Shown: positions 1 to 11,021 of the stretch, piece by piece
Numbering within the stretch: position 1 is the first letter of the stretch
Layout: the number at the start of each line of letters is the position of its first letter
Assembly: GCF_000283155.1 (NCBI RefSeq)
Contig: NW_004454170.1
Span: forward strand, 11,117,594-11,181,593
DNA from: Ceratotherium simum simum
Lineage: Eukaryota; Chordata; Mammalia; Perissodactyla; Rhinocerotidae
Reading direction: 5' to 3'
DNA: 64,000 nucleotides
Made by a program: the position numbers and the translations under genes
Notes under the pieces: generated by a model
Databases searched by the model: none
Told to the model about the DNA's origin: nothing
What the model saw: the letters and a program-made list of their open reading frames with translations, nothing else

Positions 1-90
1 CGGATACTGGAGCCAGGGTTGCTCCCGGGCAGTCTGAGCCCGTAGGGCAGTCCGAGCCCGTAGTCCCGTCCCTAACACTGTGCCACTGCT
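1..90 (-). repeat. MIR SINE fragment, cut by window edge
   Basis: The order of motifs (a degenerate copy of the MIR tRNA-like segment read in reverse, ending near 'cactgctgcctc') fits a MIR element on the minus strand. An 18-bp unit beginning 'gggcagtctgagccc' is repeated directly at 27-44 and 45-62 with one mismatch, so this copy carries a small internal tandem duplication. The element continues off the left edge. Confidence 0.5.
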
Positions 91-2670
91 GCCTCCCTGG
101 AAGGCCAGGGTAGCCTCATGGTCTTCATTTTTGGTAGATTTTTGGAGGTGGAAAGTAGAAGAAGTCATCGATGAATTATCAAGAGAATTGCTTCAATAAC
201 GTGTCTCTGCTATTGATATAGCAGAGGCCAAACAGAACCAGGATGAAAGTATTTAATCTGCCCACTTCTCTGGTGACTAGTTTATTCCAGACCAGGTGGA
301 ATGCAGATTTTTATACCAATTTTGACTGCTCTGATGAATTGCAATAAATCAAATAGAGCAAAGCCAGGTCTTGGTCTCTGTGGACACAGCCTCCACAGGC
401 TTGTACTGAAGGCAATTTTCTCTTTTTTCCTCTCTTCACAGCCTGCTTCTCTACGCCCCTGTAAATTTTCTTTCAGAGGACTCTAAAGATCGGATTCAAT
501 CAGGATGCTAGCAGGAGATTTTGGGTTTTTTAAATTTACATGACCCCAACGATGTGCTCCAATATTTTTCCCCACTTTCCTTTGGTTGTTTGGGTGACAG
601 ATACACACAAACTTCTGGATTGTCCATGAATCTAAGGTGCACAAGACCCACACACGCCAGAGACACAGAGTGAGGTGAGGGCAAGGAGCAGCCATTAGGG
701 AGATCCAAGAAGCAGGGCTCAGAAGAAGCAGACCAAGGGAGGGCAGACCGGGAGAAGGCCAAGCAGCATCCGTTATCCCTTCGCTGTGGCTTGATGTCTC
801 CTGACCAAAGAGATCTTTGTCTTGAGGGAAGGATTCCAGGACCAGATTCAGTCCACAGTATCTGAGATGCCTGTAGCGAAGGCATCCATGCCAGGCTTCC
901 CCTACTCATTCTACCTGGACTTTAACCCCTTATCGAGGGTTCCCAAGGCTCCGGTCACTTTCCCAAGCTCTCCCATGTTTGGTTTGGGTATTTGGAGGGG
1001 TCAAGAGAGTAGTGACCTCCATTCTTTCCTTGATTCACCATTCCTTGCGATCTCAGAGGCCTCACTCTGAACATCTGAGGAAGGAATGTGGAGGAGACAG
1101 AACAGGAATATGATCAATTGCTGCTAAAAAATACCGTAAATATTCCCCATTCCAGAAGCACAACGAAGGGATGGGAAGTTGTAACCCAAGGCCAGAGATG
1201 TGGTTAAATCATACTCTCATCACATTGTGGCCCTGAGCGCCCTAAGGAGGCACAGTAACCGAGCAGCTGGAGGAGACAGTAGTCTTTGGATAGAAAGACC
1301 CAAGAGCCCTTACTCCTTTAATAACCTCAATATATAGATGACTGTTATCTATGAACAAGTCTCCCTCACCCTCCTGCCTACCTAACCCCCTGTGCACAGA
1401 GTTGACACACCCAGTCGGGGTAAATAAAGTTACATGCCGTACGACATTGGCTTTGGCTTATCTGTGGATTCATGGCACTTTTTCTTCTTTCTCTTTAATG
1501 TCCTGTGACTTCACCTTTCTCAGATTAGACTTGTTGACTTTGCTGTCTGTTATAGCTTAAAAACTTTGTTAATTCTTGAAAATGAATCACAACATAAGAA
1601 TCAAAGCTGAGATATCATCATGGCAAGGAAGGTGGGAGAAAGTCACAAAATCATGTGTATCTGCAGGTAACTCATGTAACCATTTGGGCCATGAGAACCA
1701 ATCAGTTCAAGGTGATGACTTGGTGTACCAGACTACCAGGTTCAGTCAAAAGGGTTGAACTTGTTGGTACACAGAGATGCCCAGAGAAGTTCAACTTCCG
1801 ATAGAACCAACATGCTTTCTTCTTTTCAAGGATGAAGGCGTCAGATCATCCCTACAGTAGAAAGTGTTATGTTCAACAGGAAGAAGGAAAAGGTTGAGGA
1901 GGAGACTCTCCCTGTGTCCTTAGTGTGATGTCTTAGTGAGTATGAATGTGGGTATATGTCCATGTGGGTGTCTAGGAACAGGGGTTTGGGCTCTAAGGAA
2001 GAGAGAACACGCTGTGTGACTCAGGGAGTTTAGAGTCAAATAGATACAAGACATTCAAATGTAAAATTACTAATTAATGTTAATAAGCATTGAGAGGCAG
2101 TGGAGTAAAGAATTTTTCCATCGGAAAGATGTAAAGTAGAAAGAAGTGTCAAGCAAGATAGTCTTTAGAGATGCATCTCTGGAACAGAGCAGAAAAGGTA
2201 TGTAGTTTTATCTCTTATGGAATCGCCTTGGACTTGATCCCCAGGGAGGCATTTGAGTCCAGAAGTTCTCAGCTGAACAAGTGCATTTTCAAATGCATTG
2301 GGGCAAGAAGCAGCAGCCAGGTGCCAAACTGTCCCTCTAGCTCCAGCTCTACTCCTATAATCACCTGCAGCACAAAGGATGTCACAAACCTAAGAAGCTT
2401 CATCTGTAGAAGCTCTGCACAGAGGCCTACCACCATAAAAATAGGTGGAGATACAGTCCTTGGCACAATCCAAGTCATATTTATTTGCAAAACTGTGCAC
2501 CCCAATTGTATTGGGGGGATTAGTACCCCATTACGGAGCCACAATCTGGGCCAAGAAGATTTCTCTATTAATAAATAGACTATTTTGAGTTTTTTAATCC
2601 AATCTTTTCCAAGATTCCAATCAGTACCTATTTCAAAAACCAAAGATTGGAAAAGAAAAGGGCCATAATT
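91..2670. other. Unique sequence, no gene recognised
   Basis: No interspersed repeat, RNA gene or exon stands out. Frames open for 130-170 codons exist near 508-909 (minus) and 2269-2769 (minus). Their translations show no domain, signal peptide or membrane segment I recognise, and antisense frames over the same bases are equally open, as expected by chance. Confidence 0.6.
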
Positions 2671-2679
2671 GGAGCTTGA

Positions 2680-3320
2680 GAGATGGCTTTCAGACGAGGG
2701 ATGATGTCCAAAGGGACAGGAATCTAGGAAATGAGATTGAAAAAGAGAAGCCAGAGAAATGGGTAGCAAGCCAGGGGAGAATCACATCATGGAAACAAAG
2801 TTTGGAGAAAGAAGTAAGAAGGCAGTGGTTAAAAGGTTTACATGGAACAGACAGGTGCAGGCAAGATGACGATCTGAACGTTCCTGTGTAATAACATGGA
2901 GGTCATCGGTGGCCTTTGCCAGAGCAGTTTAAATAGAGAAGACAAAGGCAGGTTGTTATGGGTCATGTAATAGCTGGGAAACGAGAAAAAGGAAAATGTC
3001 AGTGTAGGTCACTCTATCCAAAGGCCTACAGGGAGCTTGGTTTATATGCTGGGAAGATGGAGCCATTGAAGATGGAAATTCCAGGAATAAAAGAGGTAAT
3101 TAATAGAGCCAAGTTCTAGGAGGTGAGATCCAGAAGACAGATGTGTGGCTCATCCTTGGATGGAAGGAGGAATCTTCCCTTTGAGATAGGGGAGGGAGGC
3201 ACAGAAAAATTTGCGGGGATGGGTGGGAACTTTAGGGAAACCATGTCAATTACCCTTATTGTTTTACCTTGAAATTGAAAGTAACATAATCTGCTAAGAG
3301 GATGGTAGAAGAAACTAGCT
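2680..3320 (-). repeat. L2 LINE fragment
   Basis: The sequence around 2895-2935 ('catggaggtcatcggtggcc' followed by 'agagcagttt') is the reverse complement of the L2 reverse-transcriptase coding region, which encodes an Ala-Leu-Val-Lys-Val-Thr-Asn-like segment. Flanking text stays L2-like to about 3320 but is badly decayed. No intact frame remains. Boundaries are approximate. Confidence 0.6.
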
Positions 3321-4344
3321 AAGGACATGTGATGGACTTGTCAGTTGGTATAGAGGAGCAGCTGAGACTGGAGACCAAGAATCAGCAGTGGCCCTCATCA
3401 GCATGGTTGATTTATTCCCTGAAGTCACACTCACCAGCCTGGGTTCAAGTGTGAAAGAGGCAGACGGTTTGGTTAATTCTTAGTCAAGGTGTTGATGGGC
3501 AGATGCAGCTAAAGGACAGTTTGGCAAGGGCATTGAGGATATAGGTGGGCATCAATGAAGAAGGGATCCCTCAATATGATGACTATCAAGCATTGAGGAC
3601 TCAGAACTTGGGTTAAATGGAAAATGAACCATTTTTGTGTTGTTGTGTTTCCACTTATCATCTTGCTATATTTATACAGATTAGATCAGCTGCTGGAAAA
3701 AGCTCTATGGCTAGCCAAAATTTCAGAACCACTCCTTTTCAATGAGTGCCTAATCAGGATACTTCCAGCTAAACTGGGTATATCAGACATGGTGTGTGAG
3801 ATTCTAGTTCAGTGGTTTGACCCAACAAAGGTTTATTTCTTGCTCATGCAAAATCCACTGGGGTTGGGTGACTCTCCGGGGAAGCTTGCCTTCACTCAAG
3901 GATAGAAGCTGCTTCTATCTTAGCGCTCTGCCATCTCAACACATAGCCTCTAAAGGGGCAGAAAGGATGGACTAGGCATGGTGATTATTAGTACTTCAAA
4001 GCAGAAGTGATACAGCACTTTTTTTACATTCCCATGAGCTCAAACTCATCCCAAGACCCCAATTCAACTGGAAAGAAAGCTGGGAAATGAAGCAGAGCAC
4101 ATGGACATTCAGGGAGCATCAATCACAGCTGTTAAACTCCATCAACCACCAAGGGTCCCGAGGCCTGCACTTAGCAAATTTCAGGGAGCTTGACTCTTCA
4201 GTGACGAGAAGGAAAAGACTTGGAAAGAGAGAAGTGTGACATTACTTGGCACTGATTGTGTCCACATGGCGCCAGACCAAGCAGTTGAAAAGTAAAAACA
4301 CAAGCCAAACTGTAATTCTGTAATTGGATGTTGTGTAGAAAAAC
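3321..4344. other. Unique sequence, nothing recognised
   Basis: Ordinary intergenic-type sequence with no repeat or coding signal I can support. A 93-codon frame at 3624-3905 starts with hydrophobic residues but resembles no known family and has no exon-like flanks. Confidence 0.5.
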
Positions 4345-4435
4345 AAAGGCAAAAAGAAGAATGAAGAGGATGAGGAGGAAGAAAAGAGGTGAAGAAGAAG
4401 GAGGAGGAAGAGAAAAGAAAAAGGAACAAGGTCAT
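4345..4435. repeat. Purine-rich low-complexity tract
   Basis: The plus strand is almost entirely A and G over about 90 bases, in GAA/GAG/GGA combinations. It creates long spurious frames on both strands: Lys/Glu-rich on plus, Ser/Phe-rich on minus. Such homopurine tracts can form triplex DNA. No coding role is implied. Confidence 0.8.
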
Positions 4436-4639
4436 TTGGAGAAACCCAAATGTTGCTGTAATCATTTTCCCCCCTAAATTTGGCCAAACCAGAGTCTGCT
4501 CACAGGAAATGGGAACAGAAATAAAGGTAAGGCACAATAGGAACAGGTCTAAACTTTCAGCCCTGAAGGCCACATGGGATGCACAGAAGCCAGAATGAAG
4601 TTGGAGCAATCAGTGTGAGCCAAGCTGCCCCTCTGAGGC

Positions 4640-5830
4640 TGACCAGGGTTCATGGGCCTTCTCTGGCTTCCTTTCTTTCTTGCTCTAACTCACCGTTTCA
4701 AAAGTGCTGGGTATTTAGTGTTATTATTTAAAATGTTTTCAAGACCAAGAGATACTAACAGGCCTTTTCCATGAGCGGCACCACTCTTGCGGAGAACATG
4801 TTATTTCTTTTTAATTTGCTCATTCAGTCCTGAATAACTTTTCAGAGGGCTCCAGACACCGCAGTATGACAGCTAAACCAAGGCGCGTCGGATGCAACGG
4901 AATTGCTCTACAAGCAACCTTGCCAAAGGCCCTTTTCGATGCACAAAGCTGGCTCTATCTTTGTATATTGAGGGAGCTAAATCAATGTTAAATGCTTGGC
5001 TCTTTTCACAGGACAATGACCAGGACCTAAGCTGCGTCCTTCCTTTTTGATTGACACTTGAAACGCAGCGCGGGAATCAGCCAGAGGCGCTGCTACAAGC
5101 CGAACCCTCTGCTGGGATAACCACTGGTGACATCTGCAGAAAGGCCGACAAAAGGCAGTTGAAAGCTGTGTTTGTTGCTCTCCCCCCTCAGATCTCCCAG
5201 CTTTCATGGAGCTCCTTACTTGCTTTAATATTATGATTCAGCACCTGGCTTTTTTGAACCTTGCTTTAAACTTCAAAAGGCGAGGTGGTATTAACAAACA
5301 TGAAACGAAAAAGTGGCAGTAGTTTGATTTACTGTTGTCGTCTTATCAAGGGGTTTTTTTGTCACCAGCTGCCACTTTCTGTCATCTTTGGAACCATTAT
5401 CATTTCTCTAAAATCTAAAAGACTCCACTTAATAACAGCTTTGAATACAGGCAGGATCAGTAACATACACAGTTCTGGGGATGACAGGACCATCAAATGA
5501 AAAGGATGTTGCCAAAAAAAAAAAAAGAACCCAAACCACACAAATAAGAGCCGTAGTACTTTCTAGTGACCTTGATTTCAGAATTAAACAAATCAAATCC
5601 AATTCTATTGTTCCTTTTGAATTCCATTGTAGAGTTTCCTTGAGAAGTTCGTTTTTGTTGTTAGGGCTATGGGAGGGAAAAACCTCAGGCCACAAACAAG
5701 GCTTCGCTCCTCCACGTAGAAGAGGAAGCTCTGCTGTCATGAAAGGGCTGAAATGACCTCTGCTAGTGCAGGCGCTCAGCTAATTACCAGCTCACTTTCA
5801 CTGACTTTCTAATACTTTGAGCACCCACTT
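4640..5830. promoter_or_regulatory. Repeat-poor block, candidate conserved non-coding element
   Basis: Over about 1.2 kb no interspersed repeat is recognisable, and the texture differs from the surroundings. Several retained CpG dinucleotides occur near 4880-5100, along with AT-rich homeodomain-type cores and a 13-A run at 5514-5526. Sequence of this kind in a gene-free region is often a conserved developmental enhancer. That is inference: conservation cannot be judged from one genome. Confidence 0.3.
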
Positions 5831-6074
5831 GATGCTGACAGCCAGATAGACATTGCAAACTCTCCCCAAGGAGGAGGTCGCTCCGTGTTCTGCTCTTTCC
5901 TAAGGACTGGCAGCTCTGAGCTTTCCAACCCAACCTTCAGGACCTCACAGGACCCTAAGTGTATATGTTAATGCTGGGTCCACCAGTGAGCCCACCGAGT
6001 CATCCTGCCGTCTGCTTGGAACCTCAGACATGAAATTGGTCAGAGCCACAAAGGACCTTAAGATCACCCAGTCA

Positions 6075-6215
6075 GTGGTTTTGATTCTCCTGAGGACCTT
6101 TGTAAAAATACTGATGTCTCCCTGAGCTCCTTCCCATATCCTCCGAATCCAAAATGTGGAGGGTGGGCTATGGGCACCTGTATTTTAAAAAGTTCTCTGG
6201 ATGATTCTGATTTCC
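6075..6215 (+). repeat. MER5-like hAT-Charlie MITE fragment
   Basis: The series 'cagtggttttgattctcctg', a middle resembling the GGGCC-rich MER5 core, and 'ggatgattctgattt' follows the order of MER5A/B, a short non-autonomous hAT-Charlie element. The copy is old and its right end is degraded. Confidence 0.45.
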
Positions 6216-6239
6216 CAAGAGGGTTGTGAATCAACCCTT

Positions 6240-6335
6240 ATGAGGATGAGACTTCTGAGAATCAGAGGACTTACGTCACTTGTCTAAGGTTGCACAGTAA
6301 GGATGTGGCAGAGCTGGACTGAGACCCAGTAATGG
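6240..6335 (-). repeat. MIR-like fragment
   Basis: The order of 'cacttgtctaaggttgcaca', 'ggcagagctgg' and 'gagacccag' is the reverse of the MIR core and tRNA-like head. Only about 95 bases are recognisable. Confidence 0.45.
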
Positions 6336-6399
6336 GAGCCCAGAACAGCGCTCACAACCCACGGCAGACCCTTAGGTGAAACTTGGAGAGTGACAACAG

Positions 6400-7320
6400 G
6401 ATGGGGCTTTTCAACAGGGAGGGGGCTGAGCACTGGCTTCCAAAGATGCAAGTCACAGTCATGCAAATTCCTGCGGCGCCTCACTTTCCTTCTTCCCATC
6501 TGCTTCCCCCTCCTAACTCAGTACACTCTTCATAAACTTTCTGATACCATTAGTGGTGGGTTTCTCTCATCCTCCTCCTTCCCTATTCTCTTAGGGCCTT
6601 GAGATACTAAATGTGGAGGAAGTAATTGCCAACCCCTGACACACTTCATGGAAGTAAAAAAAATGAAAAAGATGAAGCTGTCCATTTAGATGTTATCAAG
6701 GGCAAAACATTTCATTTGAGGCTTGATCTGATATGCCACCTCCTTGAATCCAGTCAAATATATTTGACCATCTGTTTCTCTTTTATGATCTAGTATCCCA
6801 AGCTTGCTATTTTATTATGTAGCATTGTTAGGTGTAGCATCAAAAATCCTATGCATCACAGTTCTTTTTACAAAGGTAGTTATGTCCAATAGGAAAAATG
6901 GCTTTCAACCTGTGGACCCTAAGTGGTCTACTTACAGCCAGAGAAAGTGGATGGCTCTTGAAAATCTCACAGGCCTTCAAAATAGGAAAGGGGGTTAAGT
7001 CTGAAAATGAAGGAGAGCATTTTTGGAGCTGTCAGTGGGTGTGTTCTTGAGATACTGAGACTATAACAACTCTATAAAATGAGGAAATAGATGCAGAACA
7101 AAATTGTAACATCTCTAGCCCTACAGATTAGGAGTATTTTGATGATATAAAATAATGCAGCAATGGCAAAGAGTTTTATTTCCACACCAACTCTAAATAA
7201 ATGCTAGTGGTGGCCTGAAGGGCTGGATTAAGAAAGATTCTTGGCTCACTAGTAAAGCTATCAGGAATGATGAGCAATGTCTGCCATGGATGGGGATACA
7301 TATACATACGTAGTTTCAAG
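6400..7320. other. Unique sequence, nothing recognised
   Basis: No repeat family, RNA gene or exon is recognisable. Frames are short and interrupted. Confidence 0.5.
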
Positions 7321-7324
7321 ACCT

Positions 7325-7552
7325 GATAGAGTGGTTAAAACAAGTTTTGGAATCATCCATGAGTTTATAATCTAGTTCTGTCCCTTACTAGCCGTGTGAA
7401 GTTGGACAAATTACTTAGATTTAGTTTTCTCATCTGTAAAAATACCTCATTCTGTGTTTTGAGATTTGAATGACACAATAAATGTAAAGCCATCAACACA
7501 CTGCATGCCATATAGTAGATGCTTAATACAATTGAAGCTCTTAGTATTATTA
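7325..7552 (+). repeat. MIR SINE
   Basis: The MIR motif order is present on the plus strand: a 'gagtggttaaaac' head, 'cttactagccgtgtga', 'tttctcatctgtaaaa', then a 'gtagatgcttaata' tail. Age-related divergence is high and there are no visible flanking duplications. Confidence 0.75.
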
Positions 7553-7684
7553 TGGGAGGAATTAATCTACTAGCCTGAGGCTGAGTCTCTATGGATAGGC
7601 AGCGCAAGTAATTGGATCATTCTCTAATGGATGAGACCAAAGAAATTTGAGCCAAGAAAATATTTCTACCCTTTACTCCACTTT

Positions 7685-7770
7685 AGTCCAACAATTAAAA
7701 GAGGAAGGAAGGAAACAGTGGGGAGGAGGAGGGAAAGAGAATAGGAATGAGGGAGGGAGGAAAGAAAGAT
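7685..7770. repeat. Purine-rich low-complexity tract
   Basis: GGAAGG/GAGGAG-type sequence, nearly all purine on the plus strand. It is a second homopurine stretch like the one near 4.4 kb. Confidence 0.7.
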
Positions 7771-8059
7771 TCAGCGAGATAGAAGATTGGCAGAGATAGC
7801 AGGGAGTTGGTGGGGCAGACTAGGACTGGGGCAAAGTAGCAAAAATTCTGAAACATAAAAAGGTATTTTTTTTTCCATTATAGCCCTAGCATTCAAGTCT
7901 ATAACAAAATTGCTCTATTTTGGATAAAAAGATGATTCTTTCTCCCTCCTCCCTTAAATAAACCACACTTCATAGTTGTTCCCCTTGTTAATATATAGTT
8001 CCTTACTTCCATGCTTCACACTGTTAAAGGGACAACATAGAAATGAAATTCTGTTACAG

Positions 8060-8275
8060 TACAGCGAGTAGAGACCTTCTGATTAGGACTCAGAACATGC
8101 AGACATCATCTCCTGCTCTGCCATACCGACCAGCTGTCCCTGGACAAACTCACAAAACCATTCTGAGACTCTGTTACTTCTTTCGTAAAGTGGGAACAAG
8201 GAATCCCACTTGCTAACGTTAAAGGGTTATTTTGAGGATGACGAGGAGATAATATGCATGAAACACCTTTGTTGA
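8060..8275 (+). repeat. MIR SINE, degraded
   Basis: 'ctgctctgcca', 'cagctgtccctgga', 'ctgttacttctttcgtaaag' and 'gttattttgaggatgacgag' line up in MIR order on the plus strand. Confidence 0.6.
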
Positions 8276-8390
8276 CTGTATATTTGATGCATGTGTGAAG
8301 GGATGATGATACTAGTCCACCCTTTGCATAGATGGATCCACCTTCCTGGTGTGATTTGAGGGAAGGATAGTCTTCATTGTCTCAATCCGA

Positions 8391-8402
8391 CCCCCCCCCC
8401 CC
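8391..8402. repeat. Poly-C run (12)
   Basis: An uninterrupted run of twelve C. It is a mononucleotide microsatellite and a likely site of length polymorphism or sequencing error. Confidence 0.9.
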
Positions 8403-8704
8403 ACAGCCCTCTAAAATATCTCCCAATTCTTCTTCCTTAATGATTGGGATTCTAATTGGAATTAGAGATTCACTCTATTGGATAACCCAAATTGCCATCC
8501 TCAAGCATCTTTTTATAAGGATGAAGTCTATAGTCCTATAAAGAGTCTACAGTCCTATAAGAAGCAAGGCATTTACTTAGAGAAAAGTAGGCTAGACATT
8601 GGATTTCTTGAGAAACCACAATGAAGAGGCCAGGACGCAGGGGTGATTTGATGGGGAGGAAAAGAGAGTGAAATTTCGTTTAGCAGAGCAACTAAAAGAG
8701 ACTG

Positions 8705-8815
8705 ACAAAGGCTCCGGTCCTGGTTCCACCAGGACTAGTGTGGAAGCTAGTTGTGTAACCTTGTGCTAGTTGTGTAACCTTGGGCAACTTAGTCTCTCTT
8801 GGCTTGTGTTCTCCA
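8705..8815 (+). repeat. MIR fragment with 19-bp tandem duplication
   Basis: MIR-type sequence ('gttgtgtaaccttgggcaac' is the classic core). The 'gctagttgtgtaacc' segment occurs twice in tandem with a 19-bp period, starting at 8746 and 8765, so part of the core was duplicated in place. Confidence 0.65.
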
Positions 8816-8821
8816 GTCTGT

Positions 8822-9380
8822 TTACTTATTCATTCATAAGTATGTTGAAGGTCTACTCCGTGTCAGGCCGTGTTCTAGATAATAAAAGTGTCAAATTCCT
8901 TACTCTTTGGAAACTTACATTTTATCAAGGAAGATAGAATATAAAAAGAGAAACATAGTTGAGTAAGCACTGAGAAAAATAGTGAAAGCTACCATAAAAA
9001 TAACTAAATTAGGATAAAGAGATAGTGAGAAGGAGGATAGGGTAGGCAAGGAAAGCTCTCTGAGGAGATGACATCTTACCTAAACCTTAATGAAGTGATA
9101 GTGTGAGCCAGGGGAAACTCTGAGAGAGGAATATTCAAAGGAGAGGAAATACCAATGCAAGGTCTTCCTTAAATTTAGGGACTAACAACGGAGCTCCTAA
9201 GAAATGGTCAGATTTGAGACAGATATCAAAAGTGGAGTTGGCAATACTTGTTGCTGGGTTAGATATGGGGATGAGGGAAGGAGAGGAGTCAAAAATGACT
9301 CTGGGGAGTTGGTTTAAGAACAAGGTGAATGAGGAAGCTGGGATGTAACGGGGGGGGCGAGAGTTCTGCTTTAGATATGA
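8822..9380 (-). repeat. L2 LINE 3' region
   Basis: The text opens with 'cttattcattcataagtatg' and runs through 'aaacttacattttatcaagg', 'ctctctgaggagatgacatc' and 'gaggagtcaaaaatgact'. This is the reverse complement of the L2 3' UTR and the end of its reverse-transcriptase ORF. It lies directly beside the preceding MIR. No intact frame survives. An 8-G run ends it at 9350-9357. Confidence 0.75.
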
Positions 9381-9417
9381 TACATTTGTAAAATTTTTGT
9401 AACATTTAGAAAATCTG

Positions 9418-9522
9418 ACAAATGGAGATCATAACAGTACCTAACTATTGGTGTTTGAGATAATCATGGAAAGGGCCTAGTAAATGATCCAATATGGAGC
9501 AAGTGCTCAATAAATTTTATGT
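9418..9522 (+). repeat. MIR tail fragment
   Basis: 'ggagatcataacagtaccta' followed by 'aagtgctcaataaatttt' matches the second half of MIR in the plus orientation. Only the 3' portion remains. Confidence 0.5.
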
Positions 9523-9529
9523 ACATGGA

Positions 9530-10885
9530 ACAATGAACAGAAATGTCAAATCAGGTTGTGGGGCAGGAGGGGTCACTGTAAAGTCAAGAAACCAAACAAT
9601 GATGACAGAGTGGAGCCCAGAACACCAGTTGAAGGGAATCAAGTTTAGGAAGAAGAAGCAAGAGAGGACTGAAGACATGGTTTGAATGCTTCACAATTCT
9701 GCATTAATCCACCCTATGTGGCATAGTGAAAAACACAGGGGCTATTTATAAGGGGCTACCAGATCAAATGGTCCATTCTGTAAAAAGATTGGTTTTCATT
9801 TTCTTCTTGAATTAAATAACTTAATAGCACTTGAATGATCATGAGAAATTGCTTTGGCCCAGTATGCAGAAAGGATGTGTAGTGACACCAAACTTTCCCT
9901 CACTCAATGCTGCAGATGCTGCCTAGGGAATGTGCTTGTTCTAAACAAGCAAAACGCATCTTACCAAAAGAGAAATGGTTTCTGTTCCTCTGTGTGCAGT
10001 AAATCTATGCCAAAGATTTTATTTACCAACTAGGCATGCCAAGCTAACAACATTAGAAGCTGTTGTTTACCATCTACTTAGATGAATATCAAAGATTTCT
10101 AAGTCTACTCGAAAGCTCTGCTAAAATTGACCTATTTCTTATTGTGCATTTCTTCTGAGTTTGAAAATAGCAAAGCAATAGCAAAGCCACAGAAATTCCA
10201 TTCCTCCCCCTGACTCCCTTCCCACACCCCTGTGCACACACTTACCAGAGTCATGCAGCAGCTGTGATGAAAATGAGAACTATAGGAAACTTAGAGTTAA
10301 TCATGCCAAATGGTGACAAATTCACAGGAGAGGGCAATTTTGGTCACATCTGACACTACACAGATGGCCCAAGCTACAAACTTTCTCTTACAATCCTGGG
10401 TCTGACCCCCTAACCAATCTTCTATGGAAACTTCTGAGTTGGGGGATGTAGGTACCTTGGTCTCAGTTAAACAACTGAGGTACATGAATTTGTAAAATAG
10501 AGTTGTATGGATAATCTCTAAGATTTCTATTCTCCATATATAGACATATAGACACATAAAAACTTCCTTCTTGAGGGGGAGATGTTAAAACCTCCTGTGT
10601 CTCAAATAACTTTTTGGAGGTAGAGGGGCAGAAAGTAGCAGGGGCTGACAGCATATCTCTGTAGAATTCTGGGAGCCTGAGACTTGACCAGTCTCCTTTG
10701 GGACAGTCACTTGGCCCTTACTATAAACCCAGTGAGAAGAAGCCATGGGGATGGAGGTGAAAAACTGACAGAGAAAAAAAGTAGAATTCAGTTGAACTAA
10801 TTTATTTGAGAAAAGAAGGTTTGAATTTAGTCAATAGCAATTGTGTATTTTTTCCTCCTGTTGCACATCGATTATTAACCATGTC
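9530..10885. other. Unique sequence, nothing recognised
   Basis: No repeat or coding signal is supported. Minus-strand frames near 10297-10654 are under 90 codons and have no recognisable content. Confidence 0.5.
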
Positions 10886-10892
10886 TTTCTTC

Positions 10893-11021
10893 CCTTCTAG
10901 ACTATAAGAGCCAAAAAGGGCAGGGACTGTGTCTACATTGTTCAGCCACCCATCTCCAGCACATGGGACAGTGCCTGGCACATTCTAATCTGATGTGAAA
11001 TATATGTTGAATTAATGGAAA
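10893..11021 (+). repeat. L2 LINE 3' end
   Basis: 'gggcagggactgtgtctaca', 'cagtgcctggcacattcta' and 'atatgttgaattaatgg' are the terminal ~130 bases of L2 on the plus strand, including the degenerate tail repeat. Confidence 0.75.

Noticed and set aside
4181..4609. 142-codon minus frame with Ser/Phe-rich centre and 69-codon Lys/Glu-rich plus frame
   Set aside because: Created by a homopurine tract; low complexity rather than coding.
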